Below are positions 34,632 to 43,662 of a DNA stretch of 45,177 nucleotides, one piece after another (positions within the stretch are counted from its first letter, which is position 1; each line of letters begins with the position of its first letter). The stretch comes from CAG-273 sp051891195 (lineage in GTDB: Bacteria > Bacillota > Clostridia > TANB77 > CAG-508). The notes beneath the pieces were generated by a model that was not told the DNA's origin, did not search any database, and saw nothing but the letters and a program-made list of their open reading frames with translations. A program made the position numbers and the translations under genes. Location of the stretch: positions 1 to 45,177 of the forward strand of contig JBJFEZ010000029.1 in assembly GCA_051891195.1 (NCBI GenBank). The letters run 5' to 3'.

Positions 34632-37256
34632 ATGAGTCAAAAGTATGTTTACTTATTTAAAGAAGGAAACGCAAATATGCGTGAACTATTAGGTGGTAAA
34701 GGTGCTAACCTAGCAGAAATGACTAATTTAGGTTTACCAATTCCACAAGGATTTACTGTTACAACAGAAGCTTGTACAAAATATTATGAAGATGGAGAAA
34801 AAATTTCAAAAGAAATTGAAGACCAAATTTTTGAAGCTTTAGCAAAACTAGAAGAAATTTCTGGTAAAAAATTTGGAGATGTAGAAAATCCATTATTAGT
34901 ATCTGTACGTTCAGGAGCAAGAGCTTCAATGCCAGGTATGATGGACACAATTCTAAACTTAGGCTTAAATGAAGAAGTAGTTAAATCAATAGCTGCAAAA
35001 AATGAAAGATTTGCATATGACAGCTACAGAAGATTTATTCAAATGTTTAGTGATGTTGTAATGGAAATACCAAAACCATTATTTGAAAAAGTAATTGATG
35101 AAATGAAAGAAGCAAAAGGTGTTAAATTAGACACAGAATTAACAGCTGAAGACTTAAAAGAATTAGTTGTTAAATTTAAAGCAATTTATTTAAGAGAACA
35201 TGGAAGTGAATTCCCATCAGATCCAACAGAACAATTAAGAGAAGCTGTAAAAGCTGTATTCCGTTCATGGAATAACCCAAGAGCTATTACATACAGAAGA
35301 TTAAACGATATCCCAGGAAGTTGGGGAACAGCCGTTAATGTTCAAGAAATGGTTTTCGGAAATATGGGAGATGACTGTGGTACAGGTGTTGCATTTACTC
35401 GTAACCCAGCTACAGGTGAAAATAAATTATTTGGTGAATACTTAATGAATGCACAAGGTGAAGACGTTGTTGCAGGTATTAGAACACCAGCTCCAATAGC
35501 AACTCTAGAACAAACAAACAAAGCTGCATTTGATGACTTTGTTAAATATGCAGACGAACTAGAAAAACACTACAAAGATATGCAAGATATGGAATTTACT
35601 ATTGAAAGAGGAAAACTATTCTTCTTACAAACAAGAAATGGTAAAAGAACAGCAAATGCTGCACTTAAAATTGCTGTTGATTTAGTTAACGAAGGAATGA
35701 TTACAGAAAAAGAAGCTGTATTAAGAGTTGAACCAAATCAATTAGATCAATTATTACATCCAAACTTTGACCAAGCTAAATTAAAAGCTGCTAAACCAGT
35801 AGCAAAAGGACTAGCTGCATCTCCAGGTGCTGCAACAGGTAAAGTTGTATTTACAGCTGATAGAGCAGTTGAATTACACGAAGATGGAGAAAAAGACTTA
35901 ATCTTAGTAAGACTAGAAACATCACCAGAAGATATTGATGGTATGAATGTATGTCACGGTATTTTAACAGTTCGTGGTGGTATGACATCACACGCAGCCG
36001 TTGTTGCTCGTGGTATGGGTACTTGCTGTGTAGCAGGATGCGGAGAACTAGTTGTTAATGAAGAAGCTAAAACATTTACAGACCCACAAGGAAATGTATA
36101 TCACGAAGGAGATTTCATTTCATTAGATGGTTCTACAGGAAATGTTTATGGAGAAAGAATTGATACAGTTGATGCAACAGTATCAGGAGACTTTGCTAAA
36201 TTAATGGGATGGGCAGATCAATACAGACAAATGGAAGTTAGAACAAATGCTGATACTCCAAAAGATGCACAAGTAGCATATAACTTTGGAGCACAAGGTA
36301 TTGGACTATGCCGTACAGAGCATATGTTCTTTGCACCAGAAAGAATTGCTGCTATCCGTGAAATGATAGTATCTAAAACAGCTGAGCAAAGAGAAAAAGC
36401 ATTAGATAAAATATTACCAATGCAAAGAGGAGACTTTGAAGGATTATTCAAAGCAATGAAAGGTTACCCTGTAACAATTCGTCTATTAGACCCACCACTA
36501 CACGAATTCTTACCACACACAGACGAAGAAATAGAAAGCTTAGCAAAAGAAATGGGAATGACATTTGAAGAATTAAAAAATGTAGTAGAAGGACTACATG
36601 AATTTAACCCAATGATGGGACACAGAGGATGCCGTCTAGATGTTACTTACCCAGAAATTGCCGTAATGCAAACAAAAGCTATAATTCAAGCTGCTATTAA
36701 TGTAAATAAAGAAGGAATGAACGTTGTTCCTGAAATTATGGTTCCATTAGTAGGAGAAGTAAAAGAATTAAAATATGTAAAAGATATTATTACAAAAACA
36801 GCTGATGAAGAAATTGCAAAAGCTGGAGTAAATATGAAATATGAAGTAGGAACAATGATTGAAATTCCAAGAGCAGCATTAACAGCTGACGAAATAGCTA
36901 AAGAAGCAGAATTCTTCTCATTTGGAACAAACGACTTAACTCAAATGACATTTGGATTTAGCCGTGATGATGCTGGAAAATTCTTAGGTTCTTACTATGA
37001 AAAGAAAATTTATGAATCAGATCCATTTGCTAAACTAGACCAAACTGGTGTTGGAAAATTAGTAAAAATGGCAGTTGAAATGGGTAAAGCTACAAGACCA
37101 GATATTCACTTAGGTATTTGTGGAGAACACGGAGGAAACCCACCAACAGTTGAATTCTGTCATAATGTTGGATTAACATATGTATCTTGCTCACCATTTA
37201 GAGTGCCAATAGCAAGATTAGCAGCAGCTCAAGCAGCTATTAAAAATCCTAGATAA
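34632..37256 (+). CDS. ppdK: Pyruvate, phosphate dikinase
   Basis: Interconverts pyruvate + ATP + Pi with PEP + AMP + PPi; in anaerobic Clostridia it commonly works in PPi-linked glycolysis or gluconeogenesis. The 874 residues hold an N-terminal nucleotide-binding domain (GGKGANLAEM, SVRSGARASMPGMMDT), the swivelling His domain with catalytic His in GGMTSHAAVVARGMG (near 453), and the PEP-binding barrel with catalytic Cys in LGICGEHGGNP (near 830). RBS GGGAGG. Its codon use is richer in CGT and GGT than that of its neighbours, consistent with high expression. It is monocistronic with its own promoter and terminator. Confidence 0.98.
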   Translation: MSQKYVYLFKEGNANMRELLGGKGANLAEMTNLGLPIPQGFTVTTEACTKYYEDGEKISKEIEDQIFEALAKLEEISGKKFGDVENPLLVSVRSGARASMPGMMDTILNLGLNEEVVKSIAAKNERFAYDSYRRFIQMFSDVVMEIPKPLFEKVIDEMKEAKGVKLDTELTAEDLKELVVKFKAIYLREHGSEFPSDPTEQLREAVKAVFRSWNNPRAITYRRLNDIPGSWGTAVNVQEMVFGNMGDDCGTGVAFTRNPATGENKLFGEYLMNAQGEDVVAGIRTPAPIATLEQTNKAAFDDFVKYADELEKHYKDMQDMEFTIERGKLFFLQTRNGKRTANAALKIAVDLVNEGMITEKEAVLRVEPNQLDQLLHPNFDQAKLKAAKPVAKGLAASPGAATGKVVFTADRAVELHEDGEKDLILVRLETSPEDIDGMNVCHGILTVRGGMTSHAAVVARGMGTCCVAGCGELVVNEEAKTFTDPQGNVYHEGDFISLDGSTGNVYGERIDTVDATVSGDFAKLMGWADQYRQMEVRTNADTPKDAQVAYNFGAQGIGLCRTEHMFFAPERIAAIREMIVSKTAEQREKALDKILPMQRGDFEGLFKAMKGYPVTIRLLDPPLHEFLPHTDEEIESLAKEMGMTFEELKNVVEGLHEFNPMMGHRGCRLDVTYPEIAVMQTKAIIQAAINVNKEGMNVVPEIMVPLVGEVKELKYVKDIITKTADEEIAKAGVNMKYEVGTMIEIPRAALTADEIAKEAEFFSFGTNDLTQMTFGFSRDDAGKFLGSYYEKKIYESDPFAKLDQTGVGKLVKMAVEMGKATRPDIHLGICGEHGGNPPTVEFCHNVGLTYVSCSPFRVPIARLAAAQAAIKNPR

Positions 37257-37277
37257 AATTTAATGTTTATTAAATAT

Positions 37278-37313
37278 AAAAAATGTGCCAAATTTTATTT
37301 GGTACATTTTTTT
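37278..37313 (+). terminator. Terminator after ppdK
   Basis: AAAATGTGCCAAAT pairs with ATTTGGTACATTTT around a TTT loop (one G-T pair), followed by a T run. Confidence 0.88.
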
Positions 37314-37453
37314 CATTTAATAACGTATAATTTTAATATCAGTAGATTATTAATTTATATTATTCACATCTTAATAGATTAAAAAAAGCTATAATAATAA
37401 ATTTGAAAACAATAAAAATAAATTTACATAATTTAAAAAATATAAAAAATCTA

Positions 37454-37482
37454 TTGATTTTTTTACAATAAATTGGTAAAAT
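37454..37482 (+). promoter_or_regulatory. Promoter of the sortase locus
   Basis: TTGATT (37454-37459), a 17-bp spacer and TAAAAT (37477-37482) lie 87 bp before the first gene. The leader holds a weak hairpin, TAAAGAT-TTTTT-ATCTTTA (37518-37536). The remainder of the 311-bp gap after ppdK is AT-rich with nothing else recognised. Confidence 0.5.
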
Positions 37483-37568
37483 ATACCTGGTCGAATTAGA
37501 CTGAAATAAGAATAGCATAAAGATTTTTTATCTTTAAACTATAACAAATTTTATAAGGGGGAGTAAAA

Positions 37569-38576
37569 ATGAAAGCATCTTTAGTAAGAAAAACATTTAT
37601 ATGTTTATTACTAGCAGTTATGACAATTTTATTATTACAAAATTGTGTATTCGCAAAAAGCGAAGATGTACAAATGTTAAAAAAAGGCGAAAAAGAATAT
37701 TTAATTTACATTTCAGATTTATTAAATGAAAAATTTGAATTTGCTTTTTCTAATAAAGCAGATGAAGTTGAATCAAATTTAGCCTTTGCAGACTCAGCAG
37801 TAGACAGTGCTGAAAACGGAAATAACATAGCATATATAGATGAAACTATATATAACAGTTATTTTGAAGGAAAAACAGAAACCTTCTTATGGGTAAAGCA
37901 AAATACAGAATATAAAGTTAAAGCAGAAAAAGTAACTTTAACAGATGCTTTACTAGAAAGTGACATTGAAAGCTTAAATAATGTTACAAAAGTAATACCA
38001 GTAAAATTTGGAGAACTAAACCTACCAACAGAAACTGTTGATGGAGTAAAAGTTACTCGCAAAATGGGAACAATCAACATAGAAAACAATGAACAAACAA
38101 CTTACTCATATAAAATGGTAAAAGTTGAAAAAGATTCAGCAGAAGCTAGTTTTATAAAATCAGTAGAAAAAATGAATGAAGTAGACAGCAAAGATATGTT
38201 TACAAAATTAGCTACATATAGTGAGTTTAAAGAAATATATACAAAACTTCAACCAGCTATTAGTGACAAAGAATGGAAAGATGTAGAAGAAAATGTAATA
38301 AAACAACCTACAACATCTAAAAATGGAGAGCAGTATTTAGTTTGGATAAAAGCTGAAAATCAAGATCAAACAACAACTGATGTTCAAATTATGACTTGCA
38401 ATGACGAGTATACGCCACAATACGAAACTAAAGAAGTAGTAAAGAAAACAACTACTAAAACACCAGTTACAGGCGAAAGCTTAACATTATATGTTATAGC
38501 AGCAATATTAGTTGTTCTAATTGCACTTGTTATAGTATTAAAAATTAAAAATAACAAGAAAAACAATAATGCCTAG
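37569..38576 (+). CDS. Secreted protein with sortase sorting signal
   Basis: A 335-residue exported protein. A signal peptide (about 1-30, ending NCVFA) precedes a Glu/Lys-rich ectodomain of unknown fold. The C-terminus is a classic cell-wall sorting signal: TPVTGE, a hydrophobic stretch LTLYVIAAILVVLIALVIVL and a Lys-rich tail. The motif is a variant of LPxTG with Thr in place of Leu. The sortase gene begins 8 bp after its stop, so it is very likely the cognate substrate. GGGGGAG precedes the ATG. The function of the ectodomain is not recognised. Confidence 0.82.
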   Translation: MKASLVRKTFICLLLAVMTILLLQNCVFAKSEDVQMLKKGEKEYLIYISDLLNEKFEFAFSNKADEVESNLAFADSAVDSAENGNNIAYIDETIYNSYFEGKTETFLWVKQNTEYKVKAEKVTLTDALLESDIESLNNVTKVIPVKFGELNLPTETVDGVKVTRKMGTINIENNEQTTYSYKMVKVEKDSAEASFIKSVEKMNEVDSKDMFTKLATYSEFKEIYTKLQPAISDKEWKDVEENVIKQPTTSKNGEQYLVWIKAENQDQTTTDVQIMTCNDEYTPQYETKEVVKKTTTKTPVTGESLTLYVIAAILVVLIALVIVLKIKNNKKNNNA

Positions 38577-38584
38577 AAAATAAA

Positions 38585-39190
38585 ATGAAAAATAAAATAT
38601 ATAATATAATTTTATTAATTTTAATAAGTGCATTATTAATAGTTGCTATATTTATTATTGCTAAATATACTAACAATCAAGTTAAAGAAAAAGAGCTAAA
38701 TAGTGTTGTAGAAGAAATAAAAATGCAAATTGAAGAAGAAAAACAAACTTCAAATAATAATACAGTTGAAAACAAGAAAATACAAACCAAATATAAAGGA
38801 TACAATGTAGTTGGAATAATAAAAATTCCAACCATTAAAATTGAATATCCTATTATAGATAAAACAAGTGATGAAACAATGGAATATTCTATTACAAAGT
38901 TTTGGGGAAATAATGTAAACGATATAGGAAACTTTACTATGGCAGGACATCACTATCTTGATGGAACTATGTTTGGAAAATTAGACAAACTTAAGTTAGG
39001 GGAAACCATTGAGATGACAGACTTAACAGGTAATACTATTGAATATAAAATATTTGATATATATATTATTGATCCAAATGAAGTTGAATTTGTAAAAAGT
39101 GTTCAAGAAAACACAAGAGAAATTACATTAATCACTTGTATAAACGGCAGAAAAAATAGGCTTATTATAAAAGCTAGAGAAAATATATAA
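38585..39190 (+). CDS. Sortase (transpeptidase)
   Basis: Membrane-bound cysteine transpeptidase that attaches sorting-signal proteins to peptidoglycan or builds sortase pili. A 201-residue protein with an N-terminal anchor (6-26). Catalytic residues are His122 (TMAGHHY), Cys185 (TLITCING) and Arg192. The TLITC signature and short length best fit class D-like clostridial sortases; the class is tentative. There is no clear ribosome binding site; the 8-bp distance from the substrate gene suggests translational coupling. Confidence 0.9.
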   Translation: MKNKIYNIILLILISALLIVAIFIIAKYTNNQVKEKELNSVVEEIKMQIEEEKQTSNNNTVENKKIQTKYKGYNVVGIIKIPTIKIEYPIIDKTSDETMEYSITKFWGNNVNDIGNFTMAGHHYLDGTMFGKLDKLKLGETIEMTDLTGNTIEYKIFDIYIIDPNEVEFVKSVQENTREITLITCINGRKNRLIIKARENI

Positions 39191-39217
39191 AATTTTGGAA
39201 AAGGGGGCACCAAAATA

Positions 39218-42200
39218 ATGAAAGCAAAACTCAGCTATAAGAGTAAGAGAAATATCATAATTGCTGGTATTATTACAGTATTACTAGCAGGTATTTCAAC
39301 AGCAGGTTATTTCTATATAAAAGGAAATGACGACACAGCACAAGCGTTCACAGAAAATAATACTACAATAGGAGATACTACAACAAATGGGGAACAAGAA
39401 AATTTAAACTTAGAAAACCCACAAAATAACAATGGGCAAACAACAACACCTGGTGGAACAGAAGGAGACAATCCACAAAACCAAGGTGAAACAACAAATG
39501 AAGGTACAACAAACCAAGGAACAACAGACCAAACTACAGGAGATGTTCCTAATCAAGACTATGTAACTGAAACCATTGAAAGGGTAGAAACTTTAGTAAG
39601 TGAAGACTACACTGTAGAATGGCAACCAATTAGCGTTCAAGCCAATACTACAACAAGAAACCTTGGAATTATACGTCCAATTATAACAGCTAACAAAACA
39701 GCTGATAAAACAGCTGTAGTAGTTGGAGAAACTATTACATATACAATTACAGTTCAAAATAAAGGTAATGCTGATGGTGTAGCTATAGTAAAAGATAACG
39801 TTCCAGAAGGAACAACATTTGTAGAAGGAAGCATAAAAGTAAATAATGAAGAAACAAACTACACAGCTGAAGATTTATCAAATGGAATACAAGTAAATGT
39901 AGCAAAACAAAATGAGCAAGGCGAAAATGGAAAAGCTGTAATTTCATTCCAAGTAATTGTAAATGAAAAAGTAGAAAATAATACTGACAAAGTATCTGAA
40001 AATGTTATTGCCAATAAAGCAACAGTAAATGAAAAAGAAACAGAAGAAGTTAAAAATCCAGTTGTAACATACTCAAAACACGTAGATAAACCTGAAGTTA
40101 AAGTAGGAGAAAAATTAACATATACAATAACAGTAACAAATACAAGTGAAGTAGAAGGAACAGTAGTAGTAAAAGACGAAGTTCCAGAAGGAACAACATT
40201 TGTAGATGGAAGTATTAAAGTAAATAACGAAGAAACAAACTACACAGCTGAAGACTTAGAAGAAGGAATACAAGTATATGTACCTGCAAAAGAAACAGCA
40301 ACAGTAGAGTTTAAAGCAACAGCAAATGATTTAAACGATGGAGATAAAATTACAAATACAGCATATGTAAATGGAAAACCATCAACATCAGAAGAAACAA
40401 AATATCAAGAACCAATAATTAGTGCTAAAAAAGAATCTAACAAAACAGCAGTAGTAGCAGGAGAAGAATTAACATATACAATAACTGTAACAAATAGCGG
40501 AAGTATAGAAGGAACAGTAACAGTACAAGATAGCGCACCAGAAGGAACAACATATGTAGAAAATGGAAATGTTACAGTAACAATAAATGGAGAAACAACA
40601 ACTAGAGAGTATAGCCAATTAGAAGAAGGCTTTGACGTAACAGTTCCAGCAGGAAAAACAGCAACAGTAAGCTTTACTGTAACAGTAGATAAAGTACAAG
40701 AAGAAACAGAAATTGAAAATACAGTAGGAACTATTACAAATACAGCAACAGTAAATGGAGAAGAAACTGATTCAGTCAAAACTCCAGTATTTACAACTAA
40801 CAAAACAGTAAGTGGAACAACACAAGTAACTGATACAGAAGGAAATGTAAAAGAAACAGCAAAAGCAGGAGATATTTTAACATACACAATAGAAGTAGCA
40901 AATATTGGAGAATTAGAAGGAACAGTAACAGTACAAGATAGTGCACCAAAAGGAACAGCATATGTAGAGAATGGAAATGTTACAGTTACAATAAATGGAG
41001 AAACAACAACTAAAGCATATAGTGAACTAGAAGAAGGTATTGACGTAACAGTTCCAGCAGGAAAAACAGCAACAGTAAGTTTCCAAGTAAAAGTAACAGG
41101 TAAATACTTAAGTGAAGCAAATGAAGAAGGCAAAGTAGAAGAGTTAGAGTTAGCTGATGGAGCAACAATAGCAAATACAGCATATGTAAATGGTCAGGCA
41201 ACAGAAACAACAGAAACAGAATATCAAAAACCAGTAATTAGTGCTAAAAAAGAATCTAACAAAACAGCAGTAGTAGCAGGAGAAGAATTNNNNNNNNNNN
41301 NNNNNNNNNNNNNNNNNNNNNNNNNNNNNNNNNNNNNNNNNNNNNNNNNNNNNNNNNNNNNNNNNNNNNNNNNNNNNNNNNNNNNNNNNTATGTAGAGAA
41401 TGGAAATGTTACAGTTACAATAAATGGAGAAACAACAACTAAAGAGTATAGCCAACTAGAAGAAGGTTTTGACGTAACAGTTCCAGAAGGAGAAAAAGCA
41501 ACAGTAAGCTTCCAAGTAACAGTAACATGCGAAGAATTAGATGACAAAACAAAAATAACAAATACAGCATACGTAAATGAACAACCAACAGAAACAACAG
41601 AAACAACAATTTTATACGCATATACAGTAAAATACTATAAAGATGGAGAAACAGAACCATTTGATACAAGCAAAGACTTAAGTGCAGAATTTGGTTCAAA
41701 AATAGAAAAAGAAAACATAGACTTAAGCAATAAGCCAAATGAATACAAACTAGAAAAAATAGAAACAGTACCATTTACAATTACAAGTAATCCAGATAAC
41801 AATGTAATTAAAGTATATTATGTAAAAGAAAAAATTAAATATACAGTAACATACTTACCAGGAGAATATGGAACTGGAGAAATGAGTCCAATAACTAACA
41901 TAGAGCCTGGAACAGAAATTACAGTTTCAGAATGTGAGTTTATACCAAATTCAGGATATGTATTTGCAGGTTGGTCTGGATCAGACGGAAAACCTTATGC
42001 ACCAGGAGATACTATTACTGTTAACTCAAACATTACTTTAACTGCAAAATGGAATACTTTTGAAGAAGCAGAAGAATCAATAAGTAGAGTAAAATGGAAT
42101 AACAGACTAAAAAAATGGTCAGATAATCGTGACTATTTCTATCCGGTTGCAATAAATGGAGATATTCATAATCAATATTTCTTCGTATTAACAGAAGCTT

Positions 42201-42850
42201 TATTAGCAAAAATTAAAGAAGAAACTAATAACGAAGAAATTAAAGAAAAAGATGTTTATCTTAAATTTAGTAAAAATACTCAAATAAAAGAGGTTAGAAG
42301 GCTAAGTGATAATGCAGATATAACTAATGATATTAAGTTAGTATTAAATGAAAAATACTTATTTAAGACTGCAGATGTAGGAGATATTATAGTTACAGTA
42401 AAAAAATATGAAGCTGCAACAACCACATCAATGATGACAAGTATGAGTGTATTCTCAACAGCTATTCAAAAAGTAGAAGACGAAGAAATAAACTCAGAAA
42501 ATATTCAAACAGTTATTGAAAAAATAGAAGATAATGACAATATTAATTCTGAACAACAAGAAAATGTAAATAACAATGCTGTTGCAAACAATGAAACTGA
42601 AGTAACTGAAGCTCCAGTAAATACTGAAAATGTTACAGAACCAATTAACTCTGAAGAAAATATTTCTACAGAAGAAATTGAAAAAATATTAGGAGAACCA
42701 GTAAATAAAACAGAACAACAAAACAAAGAAACTGAAGAACCTAATGCCAAAGAAAATGTAACAGAAACAACACAAGTAGAAGAAACTACAGTAGAAACAA
42801 CTGAAACAGATAATTTAGAAGAAGTAGAAACAACAAAAACTGAAGAGTAA
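39218..42850 (+). CDS. Giant DUF11-repeat surface protein (contains assembly gap)
   Basis: A surface protein of about 1,210 residues. An N-terminal anchor (about 10-31) and a Gln/Thr/Gly-rich linker (35-115) precede at least five DUF11-type beta-sandwich repeats (about 165-800), each opening with a K-V-G-E-x-L-T-Y-T-I-x-V-T-N pattern. Then come a MucBP-like module (YTVKYYKDGETEP), an InlB-type Listeria-Bacteroides repeat (SGYVFAGWSGSDGKPYAPGD), a domain with DVYLKFSKNTQIKEVRRLSD, and a Thr/Glu-rich tail. No C-terminal sorting signal exists, so it is held by its N-terminal helix or awaits another linkage. Repeats 3 and 5 are almost identical in DNA, which explains the 100-N gap. Adhesin or S-layer-like role inferred. 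Confidence 0.85.
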   Translation: MKAKLSYKSKRNIIIAGIITVLLAGISTAGYFYIKGNDDTAQAFTENNTTIGDTTTNGEQENLNLENPQNNNGQTTTPGGTEGDNPQNQGETTNEGTTNQGTTDQTTGDVPNQDYVTETIERVETLVSEDYTVEWQPISVQANTTTRNLGIIRPIITANKTADKTAVVVGETITYTITVQNKGNADGVAIVKDNVPEGTTFVEGSIKVNNEETNYTAEDLSNGIQVNVAKQNEQGENGKAVISFQVIVNEKVENNTDKVSENVIANKATVNEKETEEVKNPVVTYSKHVDKPEVKVGEKLTYTITVTNTSEVEGTVVVKDEVPEGTTFVDGSIKVNNEETNYTAEDLEEGIQVYVPAKETATVEFKATANDLNDGDKITNTAYVNGKPSTSEETKYQEPIISAKKESNKTAVVAGEELTYTITVTNSGSIEGTVTVQDSAPEGTTYVENGNVTVTINGETTTREYSQLEEGFDVTVPAGKTATVSFTVTVDKVQEETEIENTVGTITNTATVNGEETDSVKTPVFTTNKTVSGTTQVTDTEGNVKETAKAGDILTYTIEVANIGELEGTVTVQDSAPKGTAYVENGNVTVTINGETTTKAYSELEEGIDVTVPAGKTATVSFQVKVTGKYLSEANEEGKVEELELADGATIANTAYVNGQATETTETEYQKPVISAKKESNKTAVVAGEEXXXXXXXXXXXXXXXXXXXXXXXXXXXXXXXXXXYVENGNVTVTINGETTTKEYSQLEEGFDVTVPEGEKATVSFQVTVTCEELDDKTKITNTAYVNEQPTETTETTILYAYTVKYYKDGETEPFDTSKDLSAEFGSKIEKENIDLSNKPNEYKLEKIETVPFTITSNPDNNVIKVYYVKEKIKYTVTYLPGEYGTGEMSPITNIEPGTEITVSECEFIPNSGYVFAGWSGSDGKPYAPGDTITVNSNITLTAKWNTFEEAEESISRVKWNNRLKKWSDNRDYFYPVAINGDIHNQYFFVLTEALLAKIKEETNNEEIKEKDVYLKFSKNTQIKEVRRLSDNADITNDIKLVLNEKYLFKTADVGDIIVTVKKYEAATTTSMMTSMSVFSTAIQKVEDEEINSENIQTVIEKIEDNDNINSEQQENVNNNAVANNETEVTEAPVNTENVTEPINSEENISTEEIEKILGEPVNKTEQQNKETEEPNAKENVTETTQVEETTVETTETDNLEEVETTKTEE
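41290..41389. other. Assembly gap (100 Ns)
   Basis: Exactly 100 Ns interrupt a DUF11 repeat. The homologous stretch in the earlier repeat is 82 nt (40471-40552), so the true gap is probably 82 nt or 82 nt plus whole repeat units. The frame is kept either way. Confidence 0.98.
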
Positions 42851-42882
42851 TAAACAACTATTTAAAGATAATGTTGTAAAGT

Positions 42883-42918
42883 AAAAATAGAAAGAGTAGC
42901 TTTACTCTTTCTATTTTT
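42883..42918 (+). terminator. Terminator after the DUF11 gene
   Basis: A perfect 16-bp stem, AAAAATAGAAAGAGTA (42883-42898) and TACTCTTTCTATTTTT (42903-42918), has a GCTT loop. Confidence 0.93.
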
Positions 42919-42933
42919 AAAGAGGAGGAAAGA

Positions 42934-43578
42934 ATGGGCAAACATTCTTTAGAAAAAAAGAAAAACAAAAAAACATTATACATTTTGTTAATAATTTTAT
43001 TAATTTTAATTATAATTTCAACAATATTTATATTAATAGCCCGAATTATAGAAGAAAATAATAAAATAAATACAGAAATAGAAACAGAAATAAATACAAC
43101 ATTTATAGCATTAAAAAATCTAGAAACAGAAGAAATAAATAAACATATTAATTATGAAGAATTAATAGCAAGTATAGATGAAGAAATATTATATTACAGA
43201 GCAGAACAAAAGGACTCAAAATTAGAAAAAAATTTATTTAATGCAATTAATTGGAATATAAAAGATATCAAAATAAATGAAGAAAAAAATGAAGTCACAG
43301 CTACAGTAGAACTAACTAATAAAAATTTTAAAAACCTAATAACAAAATGGTTACAAGAAATTGTAGAACAAAAAGCAAACAAAAAGAAAATAACAAGCCA
43401 AATAGGGCTCAAAATACTAGAAGAAATGCTAATAGAAAATGAAACAGGAGAAAAAACAACTATTCAAAAAATTCAGCTAAAAAAAGAAGACAATCAATGG
43501 AAAATAATTTTAAATGAGAATTTAAGAACCCTTTTATTTCCGGGAATAGAAAGTGCTTTTGAAGAAATATCAAACTAA
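42934..43578 (+). CDS. Membrane-anchored extracytoplasmic protein, NTF2-like fold possible
   Basis: A 214-residue protein with a basic N-terminus, one membrane helix (TLYILLIILLILIIISTIFI) and a soluble domain. The helix-rich start and the later VTATVELTNKNFKN and KEDNQWKIILNENLRTLLFP resemble DUF4878/DUF5105-type NTF2-like domains of Firmicutes lipoproteins, but there is no lipobox Cys. Function unknown. It starts behind a strong GAGGAGG just after a terminator, and its stop codon lies inside the next terminator stem. A role in the neighbouring envelope locus is only a guess. Confidence 0.72.
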   Translation: MGKHSLEKKKNKKTLYILLIILLILIIISTIFILIARIIEENNKINTEIETEINTTFIALKNLETEEINKHINYEELIASIDEEILYYRAEQKDSKLEKNLFNAINWNIKDIKINEEKNEVTATVELTNKNFKNLITKWLQEIVEQKANKKKITSQIGLKILEEMLIENETGEKTTIQKIQLKKEDNQWKIILNENLRTLLFPGIESAFEEISN

Positions 43579-43598
43579 TTTAAGTTTGATATTTTTTT
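43565..43598 (+). terminator. Terminator overlapping the stop codon
   Basis: A 12-bp stem, AAATATCAAACT (43565-43576) and AGTTTGATATTT (43583-43594), runs into a T tract. The TAA stop (43576-43578) is at the top of the stem. Confidence 0.88.
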
Positions 43599-43608
43599 AT
43601 GATACATC

Positions 43609-43637
43609 TTGAATAAAACAAGCAACTATAATATAAT
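43609..43637 (+). promoter_or_regulatory. Promoter of the HExxH gene
   Basis: TTGAAT (43609-43614), a 17-bp spacer and TATAAT (43632-43637). The TTG that could be taken as a start codon at 43609 is therefore the -35 box. Confidence 0.7.
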
Positions 43638-43662
43638 AAAAAAAAACGGAGAAAAACAAAAA

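Noticed and set aside
40405..41133. Long minus-strand open frame inside the DUF11 gene
   Set aside because: It is a low-complexity shadow of the repeat codons with no ribosome binding site or recognisable protein features.
39218..42850. CRISPR array or satellite in the repetitive region
   Set aside because: The repeats are long, in-frame coding modules with protein-level conservation, not short repeats with unique spacers.
43609..43662. TTG start at 43609 for the HExxH protein
   Set aside because: The TTG is the -35 hexamer of a promoter with 17-bp spacing to TATAAT; the ATG at 43663 has a ribosome binding site.
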